A stretch of DNA of 64,000 nt from Capsaspora owczarzaki ATCC 30864 (taxonomy: Eukaryota > Opisthokonta > Filasterea): NCBI RefSeq assembly GCF_000151315.2, contig NW_011887297.1, positions 1,155,587-1,219,586 of the forward strand, written 5' to 3'. The position numbers and the translations under genes were made by a program. Below the pieces are notes generated by a model. The model did not search any database, was not told the DNA's origin, and saw nothing but the letters and a program-made list of their open reading frames with translations. Shown piece after piece: positions 23,481 to 35,653 of the stretch. Position 1 is the stretch's first letter. Every line of letters starts with the position of its first letter.

Positions 23481-25075
23481 ATGCGTGCTACGATTGTCGT
23501 GCTCGCTGCGTGCTTGGTGCTGGCGTCTGCCCAGACGCTCCAGTTGCCCGATTTCTCACAAAATGAGCGCATTTCCACCGAGCTCGATGCCAATCAGCAA
23601 TCCATCTTCATGGAAGAACACACAATTCCGACCAACTTTGACGGCACCGATTCGCCCATGACTCTTGTTCGCGCTGTCGGTCCCGACAATGGCCTCAAAG
23701 CCCTGATTCAATCCAAGGTACAGTTTTGCTGTTTCGCCCCATGTGCGTTGTGTTTTCGAGTTGGCGAATGTGGGGGGCACCTCGGGGGCGTGCATTGTTT
23801 TGGAAAACAACGCACAGTTCCTACTTTTGTTTTTTTTTTTGTGTTTTCACATCGCTCTTGCTTTTTTTTTTTTTTTTTTTGTATTTTTTATTTTACTTTG
23901 ACTTTCGGGTTGTTGCTGTTGGTTGCAACATGCTCAACTACAACTGCTTCGAACCCATCCATAGGACAAGCTGACCATGCTCTCGGCGACCCAAGGCTGC
24001 CAGGTGCTCGAGTCGACCGAGGACCAGCCTGTGGCGTTCATTCCAGACGCCGCAGCCTTTGCCGACTACACCGGCCCCAAGCGTCAGTTCTTCTTTGGCT
24101 ACCGCGATCTCGTGAACAACCACGACTTGAGCTCTGCCGAGTTCAATGGTGAGTGGCTGTGCGGCGCTGTCATGGCACGAATTCGACAATGTTGGTGCTC
24201 GTTGTTTGTTGGTCTCAACTCTGAAAATCCGCGTGCCTTGGTTGCTCAGAAACCCGAATCTTCCGCGGCATCTCGTGCAACGTCTTCACGGTCGCCAACA
24301 TCCAGAAGGCGGGCGTTGCCTACGACGCAACCATCTACGCTCCGGACAGCGACTGGACTTGGTTTAACAGCGACAACTCGGACAAGTGGCTTGCTGCGGT
24401 CGAGCTGAACGGCATTCTGTGCGCGAGCCGAAACGAGACGTGCGACTTTGACAGCGCCAATGCCACCGCCGACTCGACCACGTTCACGCAGTGGTACAAC
24501 TTTTTCTTCCCGCTCACTGACACTGGGGTCACCAACCCGTCGCTCGACCTTGGTCTGCTTGCCTTCTGCCCGCTGGACTCTTCGAGCGACAGCTCGTCGG
24601 TTGCCGCACCCGTCTTCCCCGAGACCGCCAACGCCCAGGTGCTTGTCACCAAGGTCGGCTCCACCGAGTCTGTTTTGACCTGGGAGGCGTGGAAGTTTGT
24701 CACCGAGACGACCGAGACATCGAGCTTCAACCTGACCGAGAACGGCTGGATTGTCAAGACCAACGCTGGCTTTGCCGACCAGTCCATCTTTGCCGTGGCC
24801 TTCTCGCGCAACCTGACCTTCACCATTGACCCTTCGTACGGCTGCAACGAGACCGACTCGTCCGACACGTCGATTGAGCTGGTGAACGAGAAGACGGACA
24901 ACGTGTTTGGCCTGCCCGAGGCGCTCACCAGCTCCAACTATGCCAAGCGTCTGCTCAGCTCGTCCCCGCTCACCATCCACGGTCTGATTGATCTGTACCT
25001 GATTGGCAACCAGCTCAACCTCACGTACAATGGCCAGCGCCTCGTTCGCGACATTGCCTGCAACTCGTGGTTTGC
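23145..25075 (+). repeat. Right arm of the long inverted duplication (5' half of gene B plus promoter)
   Basis: Reverse-complement partner of 4680-6590. Non-coding parts (promoter, introns 1 and 2) are as similar as the exons, so the similarity reflects recent duplication or gene conversion, not protein constraint alone. Edges are approximate. Coding similarity to copy A continues at a lower level to 26564. Confidence 0.85.
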
Positions 25076-26564
25076 CTCGTTTGATGTTCCCGTGGTTGAG
25101 ACTGCATCGCCGCCCTCTAACGACACCGAGCCCTCGTCGGCAGTTGTCCAGCCTTCTGCTTCTGCGGAGCCAGAGCAACCAATCGCTACTCCCACGATCA
25201 AGGCTCGTCAGTACTTGCTCATCATGGACTTTGCCATCGCCGATTGGACCTTTACATCCAGCAATGTGGCTGTTGACTCGCCGCCCGTGCGCTTCCAGCT
25301 GCTCGAGATGAGCACGGACAGCAGCGGCGATTCGTCCTCGACTGGCGCCTTCAACTGGAACTCGGATGAAATCAATGATGCCACCACGTCGGGTCTGATC
25401 GTCAACAACTGGATCTTCGACATCTTCTCGATCAGCGGCGACGTTGTTGGCTCCGAATTGGCCCTGCCAGAGTTTGCCAAATGCAAGGCCGTTCTTTCGT
25501 CTTCATCAGCCTCCTCGAACACGACCGTGTACCCCGAGCTGGCGCCCTCGTTCATCTCGTTCATTTCCATGATTGACACTGTGACCCCCGCCGCCTCGTT
25601 GATTCAGACGTGGTATGACGATGATTCGGACGCTCTTCGCTTTTCGTTCTACGACAACCTCGAGCTCAGTGTCGCCAAGATCATCTGGGGCACATCAAAC
25701 CAGCTCAACACGCTCGAGCCCAGCCAGGGCAACTCGGCCGATGTGTGCAACTCGGAGGACTTGCCCGCGTCTCTCAACCCTTTCCTCACGCCTGACCAGG
25801 TGGCCAACCAAACAAGCACTGTCGAGTTCTCGGCGGGCAACGACCTCACTCCTGACGAAATGCTCCAGGAATTGGTGCTGCCCTTCGGCCGTCTTGACCT
25901 CGTCAACGCATCGCTTGTCGGCGAGCGCACCCTGTTTGGCCGAACCTCTCAGTACTGGCTCGGGTATGATGAAGCATCGAATCTTTGGTTTGGATTCTAC
26001 TTCTTGCAGTCCAACACTGGCGACGACGCGCCCGTCTACGTTCCCGTTCGCCTGGAGGTTTCCCAGCTTGCACTCTGCGACTCTGGTGCTGGCGGCGGCT
26101 TGTGCTCTGACAACGGCATCCTTCCCACCTCGGACAAGCGCTCATACACTGTGCACCGCTACTACGACTTTTTCGGCCTCTCAACGACAGCCCTCATTCC
26201 CAACGCCGTGTTCCGTCCACTGGAGTGTGGTGGCAGCAACGCTTCGTCGGCCATCGTCAGTGCTTCCGCATCTGTTGCCCCCGCCAGCTCTTCTGCTGTT
26301 GTCGAGCCCAGCGGATCGCCAGTTGAATCTGAACCTGTGGACGAGCCGCCGATTGACGCGCGTCGTCGTGACGTTATGAACAATCTCGTTGCTCAAGCAA
26401 GCCGCACCTCTGGCCGCCCGAGCCATGGATTTGGCATGGGCGCCGTCGCTGGAATCGCAGTCTCGACCCTCCTTGTCGGCACGGTCATTGGTGGTGCGAT
26501 TGTCCTGACTTATCGTCGCCGCCGTGAAACGTACTCTCCGATGTATGCGGTGTCACTCTCGTAA
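23481..26564 (+). CDS. Large type I surface glycoprotein B (intact copy)
   Basis: Three exons: 23481-23717, 23965-24148, 24250-26564 (911 aa), all in frame. Signal peptide MRATIVVLAACLVLASAQ; Cys-containing ectodomain with many N-x-T/S sites; repeated sub-blocks such as VKTNAGFADQSIFAVAFSRN and LLIMDFAIADWTF; a Ser/Ala/Val-rich linker; a transmembrane helix (VAGIAVSTLLVGTVIGGAIV); and a short YRRRRE tail. The ectodomain does not match any family I can name. Exons 1-2 and both introns are almost identical to copy A. From about 25,090 on, A and B differ by substitutions and indels. The family is probably lineage-restricted and surface-exposed (inference). Confidence 0.85.
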
Positions 26565-26919
26565 TTTCTGATGCAGTGCAGTGCCGTTCTCTTTGTCCTT
26601 TGCCATCTCGTTCTTTGGCAGCAGGGGATTTGTGTAAATGGGAGTAGCGTTTCGTGACCGCGCAGTTCCTTTCCGCGCTCTGTCGCTTGCTGATGCGTGC
26701 TCTGTTGTAAAGTAAAATCAAAACATTTCCCGTGACTTGCAGTCCTTTGTTTTTTTTCATGAAATAACCGTTTTATGAAGGAATATCAAATCAAAACACA
26801 TACGCGAGCACACGCGACAGAAAGCACAAAACAAAAGCAAACGCGAGCAGGAGCAGACATCAAGTCGGCAGAGTGAGATGCCAACAAAATCAAGCAAGCA
26901 ACACGCACAGCGGAGCAGA
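26565..26919. other. Convergent intergenic region (gene B and CD36-family gene)
   Basis: 3' flanks of two convergent genes. I see no gene. An AAATAAC and TTTTATG pair near 26,760-26,775 may belong to 3'-end formation on either strand, but this is weak. Confidence 0.4.
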
Positions 26920-29594
26920 CTACTCCCAGGTTTGTCCTTTGCCTAGGAGAGCCGAGTCTTCCCCTTGGTTGACATTGTATGCAGAAAGGTCAAGGCCAGA
27001 ACGACGCTCTCGAACGAGGAGTGCGACGAGAACGATGCAGACAAGAAGCATGATCGAGCCAAGTGCAATGCCGCTCCAGTGAACAGCGGTCGAGGCGATA
27101 AGCGGCGTGTACACTTGGTCTTTGAACTGGCCGGCAAGATCGGCCGTGATGCAAACACTCTCGTTGCCGTAAAAGATGGGGAGCATCGCGTACGGGGTTT
27201 TGCCCGTGCGGAAAATGTAGGGGTCGTTGCGAATCTCCATGTTCAGCTGCAGACGCTTGGCTGCCTGCATCAGCGCGCCCGTGATTGGCTCAATGTCAAG
27301 GTTGGTGTCGTGCCACTCGCGGACGGGGTGCAAACCGAGGACATTGGTTCGGTAAATTTCATCGCCGTCCAAAAAGTGCGGCTTGGAAGCAAAGACAGGA
27401 GCACCCGCCGCCGTGCTCATGTTCAACACACCAGATGGGCCAAAGTCGTAGAAGGCGGCGTTGTCGGGGTTGACTGTAGAATTTGCGAGCAGCATCGGGT
27501 CGATGGTGAAGCGCTTGAGTCGGATTCCCTCCACACTCACGTCTGAGTGGTAGAGAAGGTATGCAGAGCTATGGGTGGCAGGATGCGAAAGAAGAAGATG
27601 AAGCAGGAGTGAGTGAGTGTGTGAGAGAGAAGACTCGAGTGTCATCGTGGAGGTAAAGAGGAACAACATAAGCAAAACAGAACTCTGTCAAAGCTCATCA
27701 GCGCATACCGGTAAATAGAGTCGACGAAAACGGCTGCAATGAAATCATCTTGCACGTCTGGGGCAAACTGCGACGCGTCCGTGCCGTTGATCATGTTGGC
27801 ATACTTGGAGCCCCAGTAGGGAAGCTCAGTGAAGCCATCCCACTGAATGTACCGGACCACCTGGTTGATGTCTTCCTTGCCAGTGAGAATCTTCGAGTCA
27901 AACTGCCAGTCGGGAGCAGAGTCGTTCTGCTGCAAAGCGATGATGGGGTCGATGGTGTTGTCCACCAAGTGCAAGGCGGACATCAGGGGATCCTTGTAGC
28001 CCCAGAGAATTTCGCGGACGGGACGAGTCATAAAGTACTTTTCCTTCGGGAAGGCCTGGAGAAGACCGTCGATGGCCATCTTCACGGCCAGGCCCTTGGT
28101 GTAGAGCAAGCCCACAAGACCCTGCAGAGCGACAAAATCAGACACGGTGAGTGTTGAGACAGAGGGGCAATCAGCAGTCTTCCAGACAAACGTAGCCAAA
28201 GGAGCAGAGCAGACGTACGCAAAGGCCAAAGTTGATTGTCGTGATTTGATCGTCTTCCGTGTTCGTGCCCGACATTTCCTGGTTGAAAATGTACGTTTGA
28301 TGTTGGCGGTAGGTCAAGACGGTCTGATTGGCGTTCCACGTCACGTTGACCTTGATGCGCAGTTCACTTTGAATGATTGGATATTGGAGAGAGCAAGTGA
28401 GTACAGAGGCCTGAGCCACACGAAGCTATCGTCAAGTCAAAGGGATTTCTTACTTGTAGACATAGGGACCCATTTCGCGCACAAACGGCGGAGAGCCGTG
28501 GTCAAAGACTTCTTCGGGATTTTCCACGTTGAACATGAAGAAGGTCATGTAGATTGGAATGGAAGGGTTTTGCCATTGGTCGTAGAGCGCCGACGAGGTG
28601 CTTGTGAGCATGACGGACTGTGTGTCGCATCCAAAAATTCAAAGTTAGACTACATGCTCACAGTTTTTGGATGATCATCAACATCCGCTCCACACATTTT
28701 GAATGTTAGATTCGACATGGTGGTGGTGGTGGTGGGTGACCGATCATCATCTGACCCTGAGATTGTTGTTTTGGTTTTGTGTTTTCAGTGTATGTTTGAG
28801 CATTGCAAAAGCCGGTCTCTCTCTCTTTTCAAGCACTACGAAATTGCCGTCCCTTTGACCCTTGAGGTCAATACTAGTGACATGCCGACGCCGAGCCGAC
28901 AGCGGGGTGGACCGGCATATGGCTCCCGGCAGCACCACGGTTTTGCTAATGTGCAAGCCACACTTTGTCCGTCTCTCTCTCTCTCTCTCTCTCAGCGCTC
29001 AGCTCTCAGCTCTCAATGCAAGCAACTAAACAAACTCTCCTTCTTGTTGTTCACATGAATGCAATGATTGATTGAAACGAGACGGACGACCAAACACAAA
29101 ACCCGCCATCAAAAAAGCGACCGGACAAACTGAGGCAATGATCGGCTATTTGAATAAAAAAGAATCAACCGAAAGTTAAAAAAAAAAATAAAATAAAATA
29201 AAAATACAAAGAGCGAAAGAGGAGCAGCCACCGAAGCGAGCGACAGAGCGAGTGCAGCGGATGGACGACGATGAGAGTGAGAAGTGAAGGGACGGGAAGG
29301 GAAGGGAAGCGGAAGGGAGGGGAGAGAGAGGTGGAAGGGGATTGGAGCAGCAGCTGTCAGCCAGTCACAAGCCCCACTTCACTTCGACCACTTCGACCAC
29401 TTCGACCACCACTGCTACAAGTACGACGGAAAACTCACGTCTTTGACTTCCATCTTGACAAGCCAGTTGACGGCAGGGTCGATGGCAATGCCGACAGCGA
29501 GGAGAAGAGCGCCAAGCGCGCCCATCCAGATGGCGAGCCGCTTGCGAGTGCACACGCAGCAGCGACGACTTGAACCAGCCGCAGGAGCGCCCAT
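26920..29594 (-). CDS. CD36/LIMP-2 (SCARB) family receptor
   Basis: Five exons: 29594-29439, 28617-28454, 28366-28219, 28121-27709, 27568-26920 (509 aa, close to the usual 470-510). CD36-family proteins are two-pass membrane glycoproteins that bind lipids, lipoproteins or lysosomal cargo. The N-terminal cytosolic stub (Cys-rich, RRCCVCTRKR) precedes the first helix (LAIWMGALGALLLAVGIAI). Family hallmarks follow: FFMFNVENPEEVF, PPFVREMGPYVY, VNVTWNANQ, and near the end GAPVFASKPHFLDGD. The large ectodomain ends in a second helix (SGIALGSIMLLVCIVLVALLV) and a short tail, DSALLGKG. The acidic DSALL resembles an acidic dileucine endosome-lysosome sorting signal (inference). Intron 1 is long (821 nt). 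The gene lies head-to-head with cyclin H. Confidence 0.88.
28618..29438 (-). other. Long first intron of the CD36-family gene
   Basis: An 821-nt intron, much longer than its neighbours. It contains CT/GA microsatellite DNA near 28,970-28,995, a GGT run near 28,716-28,735, and A-rich and AAAAT-repeat DNA near 29,176-29,206. I see no coding exon or RNA gene inside. Confidence 0.6.
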
Positions 29595-29867
29595 GATTAT
29601 TATGATAGAGACAAGTAAAAGAAAAAGAAAAAAAAATATAGAGTGGATGATAGGAACAATTCAAAAGAAACGGCCATTCAAGAGCAGCGAGACAAGAATC
29701 AATCCACTGTGAGCAGCTGCTGTGGATTGACATTGGCTCACTCACTCACTCAGCCACAATTGACAACCCACGGTCATGATCCTGAATTTTACAGTTGCAT
29801 TTTTTGCAGGCTTTGTCTGAGAATTCCGAGCAACTGAGACAAGCCAGTCTTCTGTGTGCTGTTTTGG

Positions 29868-31200
29868 ATGGCGTTTCACGAATCGACGCAGCACTCGTTC
29901 TGGCTGTTCTCGAGCCAAGACGACCTCGCGCGGTTGCGAAGCAGCATCAACCAAGAGGCAGTCGACCGCTTGACACGGGTAACGTCGATGCGGGACGAGA
30001 CTGTCGAGATCGAGCCTGACAAAACTCACACGCGCTGCTGCTGCTGGATCACCGCACCACTCCGATCGACAGATCCATGCGACACACGGCACAAACGACG
30101 ATGGCAAGTACCTCACAAGCGAGGACGAGCAGCTGTACCTGGCATTCTATCTGCAGCAGCTTGCTGAGGCCGTCGTCCCGGCGTTTCCGTTTCCACTGGC
30201 AGTCAAGGTAGTTTGATCGTCGTGTTGTTGTGTTGTGTGATTGGGCGTATTGTTAGGTGTGCTGCAGCAATGCTCGCGCAGCACGAGTGGCACGCAATGT
30301 GCCGCGGTGATGATGCGCTTCTCACTCGTGTTGTTGATTCGCTGCAATCGCATACTTGAAGCGATTCTATCTCACAACGTCTGTGATGGACTATCATCCC
30401 AAGCACATCATGTAAGCCTTTCATCCTTCATCCATCGTTGGGATTTTAAGCCTCTGCAGTCCAAGGGTCTCCCTCAGTTTCCTCACAAAATGTTCACACA
30501 TGTCTTGCTCGACAGCTTGACTTGCTTCTATATGGCTTGCAAGACCGAGGAAATCAACATTGATCTAAGCGCATTTGTGACCAACCTTGAGCTCAGCGAA
30601 AGCGATTCCGCACTAATTCTGCAGCTCGAAATCATTCTGGTGCAGCGGCTACACTTTCATCTCGTCGTATTTCATCCCATGCGCTCGCTGCGTGGTTTTT
30701 TCTACGACGTCCGAGCGCGAGGCGCCGTTTCCCAAACAGCAGAGCTGGAGGCTGCGTACCGCGATGCCAAGGCGTTGATTGACCAGAGTTTCATGACAGA
30801 CGCGTGTTTCCTCGCTCCGCCATCGCAACTCGCGTTGGCCGCACTTTGCATCGCCTGTGCCAACCACGGCATTGATCTTACAAGGTGAGGTGGTTGGAGT
30901 GTGGCAGTGCGACTTTGAGTTGCACTCGGATACTGACTTTTTTTTTTTTGTTTCTCTTTTCTGTTTGCTTGCCCCTAAACCCGCCCTGGCAGTTACATTT
31001 CTGCCAACCTACAGGCTGCCGATAAACCCGAGCAGACTACTCAGCTGACAGAGTCGCTGGAGCGAGCAAAAACCTTGATTCAGATGAAAGCGACCGAGAT
31101 TGACTCTAGCAAGCTCAAACGTGTGGACAAGAAGTTGAAAAAGTGCCGCAATCCCGAGCTGGATCCTGATTCTCCCGTGTATGTTCCACCCGTGTCTTAA
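29868..31200 (+). CDS. CCNH: Cyclin H (TFIIH/CAK subunit)
   Basis: Cyclin H activates CDK7 in the CDK-activating kinase of TFIIH. Exons read as 29868-29978, 30073-30207, an exon ending at 30411, 30516-30884 and 30993-31200. The N-terminus HSFWLFSSQDDLARLR matches the conserved SSEEQLARLR start. Exon 2 gives the first cyclin helix (YLAFYLQQLAEAVVPAF). The third exon carries YLKRFYLTTSVMDYHPKHIM, the cyclin H cyclin-box signature. Then follow LTCFYMACKTEEI, the second box (TDACFLAPPSQLALAAL) and a Lys-rich C-terminal helix. The acceptor of the third exon is unclear: no in-frame AG precedes the AAIAYLKRF reading, while an AG at 30361-30362 would start the exon at CGATTC and drop part of the helix. 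Otherwise all joins keep frame. Confidence 0.85.
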
Positions 31201-31411
31201 AGTTGATTGTCTGCTTGGAGGCTGGCGAGGACTCATTTTTTTGATCCCAACTCGACAGATATGCAAAGGTGTAAACGAAGACGCCAGTACTCGCTCACGC
31301 ACAACATCTCTGGGCCAATGTAATATCAAGACGTTGTTTGTATTTGTTATTAAAACCAAATTATCATTGCGACAACATGTCCGTTCAAATTGGGTTGGAA
31401 GAAGAACGCTT

Positions 31412-34400
31412 TCAATCCATCTCATCGGAAAGCAATGCAAAAGCATTCGAGACTTTGGGCGCAGCTCGTGATGCCTTGGTAGTACTTGCGGCTGGCTCGT
31501 CATCAGTGTCCTCGTTGCTGGAACCGTCGCTGTCTTCTTCGCTGTCGTCGCCCTCTTCACTCTCGGCTGCCCTGTGATCTCGGATCTGCTCCTGCACTCG
31601 CTTTTCATGCTCCTTGGACGCAAATGTGCTAAACTTGACTGGCATCGGGGCAAGACCTTCGCGCTCAATCTGGTCTTTGTGCTGCGCGTAGAAGCCTGGC
31701 GGTTTCATGGAAAGGACGATTCGACCATCCACAGCCAAGCGCAGCAAGCTGTTGGCACCCCTGTACACATCGAGTCGCGCAGCCTTTGCCGTGCGGTATC
31801 CGCGCTTCTCGGCCCAAGCTGGGGGTATCAAACAAGAGCAAAACAACAATTTCATCATCCCATGAGTTTCAAACCATGCAGCACATCACACCTGTCGCAA
31901 AAAGCAAAGCAGCCTCTACCTTCGCAGATATCCCACGCAGACCACACGGGGTTGGGCTTGGCATTCTCGTCGGGGTCGGGATGCTGCTGCAAATCAAGCA
32001 GGCGGATCAGGTCGACGCGTTCGGCCAAAAACTTGATGACGGTGTAGGGTTCGCTGACTTGAGCGATCGGATAGATGGAAGCCAGAATCTGCGCAAACAG
32101 GTCAACTCAGCAACAACTCTGACAAGGCTGGGTCAAACCAACCCCCCAACCCAACCCAACCCAACAACTCGAATCACAAACCTGCACTTGCTTCGGAACC
32201 AATGACGGGAACACAAGACCAGGACAGTCGCACAGCCGGACTTGCGGAGTGAGAAAGATGGTCTGGAAGTGTTTGGTGTGGCCAGGCGTGCGGGAAGCGC
32301 TCACGACCTTTTTGCCCATGATTGCGTTGATCAACGAGGATTTGCCGACGTTGGGGTAGCCTAGAAGCAAGCGAGCAAAATGCACGTTGTTAGCAAAAAA
32401 AATAGCAACAGCATACAAAGAGAGAGACAGATAGTTTCACGCCACATACCAACAAACCCAATCGTCACCAAATCCTTGTGAACAGTCCGCTCATCGTCGT
32501 CCACGACACCCAGCGCAAGCTCATCCAATTCACCATCAGAGTCGCTATTGTCGTCATCCTCCAGCTCGTTATCGTTGTCTTGGTCTCCGTTGGACTCGTC
32601 GTCATTGTCGGCAAGCTTGAGGTTTGCAAACGCATCCGCGCCAGAGGCCGCTGCAAGCGCAGCAGCTGGGTCGACACCCGCCGACTTTAGCTGCTGCGTC
32701 CAGTCAATCTGTCCCGCGCTCTTGTTGATGGCCAAGTGAGCGCATGCACCAAGCACTTGCTCCACGCCGATCGCGCGCATGCGCTTCTTGCCAATCCTTG
32801 CCCGTTTTTTGCGGAAGACTGTTTGTGGTCGTCGGCCACCCAAACACGATGAGTAACACTCACAACAACCAGCACCATCACATCGACCAGAGAAAATTCC
32901 GCCATACCATCACGAATGTCCTGGACTGCCCACTCGGGATAGGACGAAAAGGCCGCAATGTGGAGCTCGGGAAACTTTTCGCGAAAGTACTTGATCCAGG
33001 CGGAGGTGACAACGGGGGAAACAAGATCAATCTTGTTCAGCACGAGTACTAAGTGCTTGCCTTGCTCCTTGACCACGTGCTGGTACAGCGAGGGTGGCAT
33101 GTGGAAGGCGGGGTGGCGAATGTCGGTAATCAGCAGGATAATGTCTGAAATCTCAATCACGCGCCAGAGCTGGCGCCACGTCTCGATGTTGTGCTCAAAG
33201 TAGCTCAGCTCGTCCACAGAATACTTGGCGTAGATCGCCTCGAGGTACTGACGGAAGCGCACTTCCTCGCGGCGCAGCAGATCGGCTTTGGACTCGGTGT
33301 GCGTGTAGTCCCAGGCGGGGCGTTTCGGCATGTCAATCAAGCTGCCAGGCTTGTAGATGTCGTCCAGATCCACTTCAAGATCAGTCTGTTGGGAGAAATT
33401 AGGATTGACGGATCAAAGTCGTTTTCCAAAGATGTGCGTGTGAACAAACAAAATGGCGCCAATTCTCTTACCACGGGCTTTGGCTTGAGTGGCTCTCGCG
33501 AAACGGCCTTTCGCCTCTCAATCTCGGCTTTGCTCTCCTTTTCGAAATGCAAGTTGTAGCTGGAGACGCCGTCACACGACAAAGCAGTGCAAGTTTGAGT
33601 GTTGTTGTGTTGGAAAATCGCAGATTCACCGCAAATCTCGACATGCCTCAACAGACGCCAACATGCACAATCATCATCGAAACCCCAGGACACAAACGTA
33701 CCGATTGGGATCATAGAGCGAGCTCCGGAGCGACTTGGAGACTGGTTGCGCATTCAACCGATTCACTCGCACCGAGTTGGCAGCGTCGCCGCCAGCACTG
33801 GCCGAAGTTGAAGCGCCTGCATCCAGATCTATAACGCCAGCCGCGTTTCCTGCAGCTCGCCTGCGATCGCCTCGTGCGAGAGTGGCTGACGATGATGACA
33901 CTTTAGCATCCGCCGCGTTGGTACCGCTACGTCGCTGGGCTTGCCCTTTGCCACCGCGCGCCGGTCCATGTGCGTGATGTGCATGTCTGCTACGGTTGCC
34001 AATGCTGCTTGAGGCGCGCGCTGTTGTCGACGCCTGGTTGTCTGCTCAGAGTGGAGTTACAAAAAGTGAGCATCGATGATGACACAATACGACTTGCGCT
34101 GTTTCGTTCCAGCCAGCCACCCGTCATCCCAAACAACCACATCAATCATGCACACGAAAACGCAGGCAAAACAACGGGCGACCGACCTTCGTCCTCGTGG
34201 CTGTCGTTCTGGGCCACTTGAGCATCAGCGGCGTCCGGATCGTCGTGCCCAGCACTGCCGTCACTGCCGTTCGCAGCACTGTCAATGTTGTGATGGATGT
34301 CGTTGTAGTTGTCATTGGTGTTGCTGTCGTTGTCATCATCGTCGCCGCCGCCAGCTTCACGCTTGCGCGCGCGCTTGTCCTGCAGCTGCTTTTTCTTTTG

Positions 34401-34427
34401 CTTTGCACTGAACGCCTTTGCTGGCAT
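31412..34427 (-). CDS. GNL1: GNL1, circularly permuted GTPase
   Basis: Eight exons: 34427-34187, 34041-33702, 33559-33472, 33385-32908, 32818-32450, 32360-32182, 32088-31920, 31818-31412 (756 aa; human GNL1 is about 607). The N-terminus FSAKQKKKQLQDKRARKR is nearly the human sequence. LYDPNRYNLHFEKES and RRPxW-type PKRPAWDY follow, then the YRG/HSR1 core: SYFEHNIETWRQLWRV, ISDIILLITDIRHP, G4 NKID, then G1 GYPNVGKSS and G3 DCPG. The G4-before-G1 order shows the circular permutation of ribosome-assembly GTPases. Extra length lies in acidic and Gly/Asp-rich linkers. The tail WAEKRGYRTAKAARLDVYR is conserved. Such proteins act in nucleolar or cytosolic ribosome biogenesis; that role is inferred for GNL1. 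It converges with cyclin H and is head-to-head with TMEM14. Confidence 0.93.
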
Positions 34428-34701
34428 GTTGTGAGATTAAGTCAAAAGTTTGAATTGAAAACAAAAAGGGACTGGTTTGCATCTATTCACGAATGGAAGG
34501 GATTCGGTGAACGAGTTGCAATGCGTTTCACATTGATCCAAAGTCAATTCAAAGTGCTTGCGTCTTCAATCTCAGAGCACACTGTACAGTGAGTTAGTTA
34601 GAGTACTACTGTACAATATTGACATCTCAAATTGACTACCCGGCATCCCATTTCTGAGAAACGCAGTCATTCTTCAAAGTCACTCAACTCCAACAACGAC
34701 C

Positions 34702-35472
34702 ATGCAAGTCTCGCCTCACGATCCCGCCGTCATCAACACGGCTGTTGGCGCGCTCGTCGCAATCGGCGGCATTGCTGGCTTTGCCAAGTCGCGCTCGGCC
34801 CCGTCGCTGATTGCCGGCGTTAGCTTTGGCGCCATCTACGCGTACTCGGGGTAAGTAAGCAGTAGGTTTGAGCGAGTCGTCCTATCGATCGGAACCCCCC
34901 ACTTTGGACGACTCTCGATGACTTGCATGAGCAGAGCCATGTTCGAGATCGCCCTTAGAGTTTGAGCGCTGGGGGGGGGGGTTCGGAAGTTGGTTCTGTT
35001 GTTCAATCTTGAACTCGTTGTGTATGTATTGCAACTCACTTCCCAATGCATTACGCTATGGTATGGACAGATACCTCATTGCGCATGGCAACCCTGTGCT
35101 CGGACACCAGATTGCAGCAGGTAACAGTGATTGTCAAACGAGGCCAATCTCTTCTGAGTCCTTGGTTCAACGTCACCAGCGCTTTCAGCTGCGATGATTG
35201 TGATCAAGTAGCTGGAGCCTTCACCACGATACCAGCATCCGCCAGGGTTGACTGTATCGGTGGTTGTTGTTGTTGCCTTTGAATTGCTCACCGACTTGCT
35301 GATCTTGTCGTTTTTGGCTTTTTTGTTGCCGCAACAAGGCGCTTCGCTTCTTCTCGCTGGCACGATGGGCACTCGCGCGCTTCGCACTGGCAAGTTCATG
35401 CCAGCGGGTCTTGTTGCCGGTATTGCTGTTGCGGCACTGGCCTACAACCTTCCCCGCGCCCAGCTGTGGTGA
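34702..35472 (+). CDS. TMEM14-family small membrane protein
   Basis: Three exons: 34702-34850, 35071-35120, 35339-35472 (110 aa, normal for the family). The family (TMEM14/FAX1-like) comprises small inner-membrane proteins of mitochondria or plastids; TMEM14C is linked to porphyrin transport. Visible features are Gly-rich helices: TAVGALVAIGGIAGFAKSRS, SLIAGVSFGAIYAYSG, SLLLAGTMGTRALRTGKFMP and GLVAGIAVAALAYN. The GxxGFxKxxSxPSLIAG signature and the RxxxTGKFMPAG motif are characteristic. Which TMEM14 member it equals cannot be judged here. Confidence 0.9.
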
Positions 35473-35653
35473 TTCGGAAAGCTGTTTTCCTGTGCGAGTC
35501 TGTTCCTCGCCCCAGATGATGGCAAAATGCAGACATCAATACACTGTTGCTAGATGTCCATCGCTTGATCTCTCCACTGCGATCGTCTTTGATATCATTC
35601 GGATTTTCGTCTTCACAAAAGCCAAAGTACAGTAAACAGCACAGAGTCACTCT

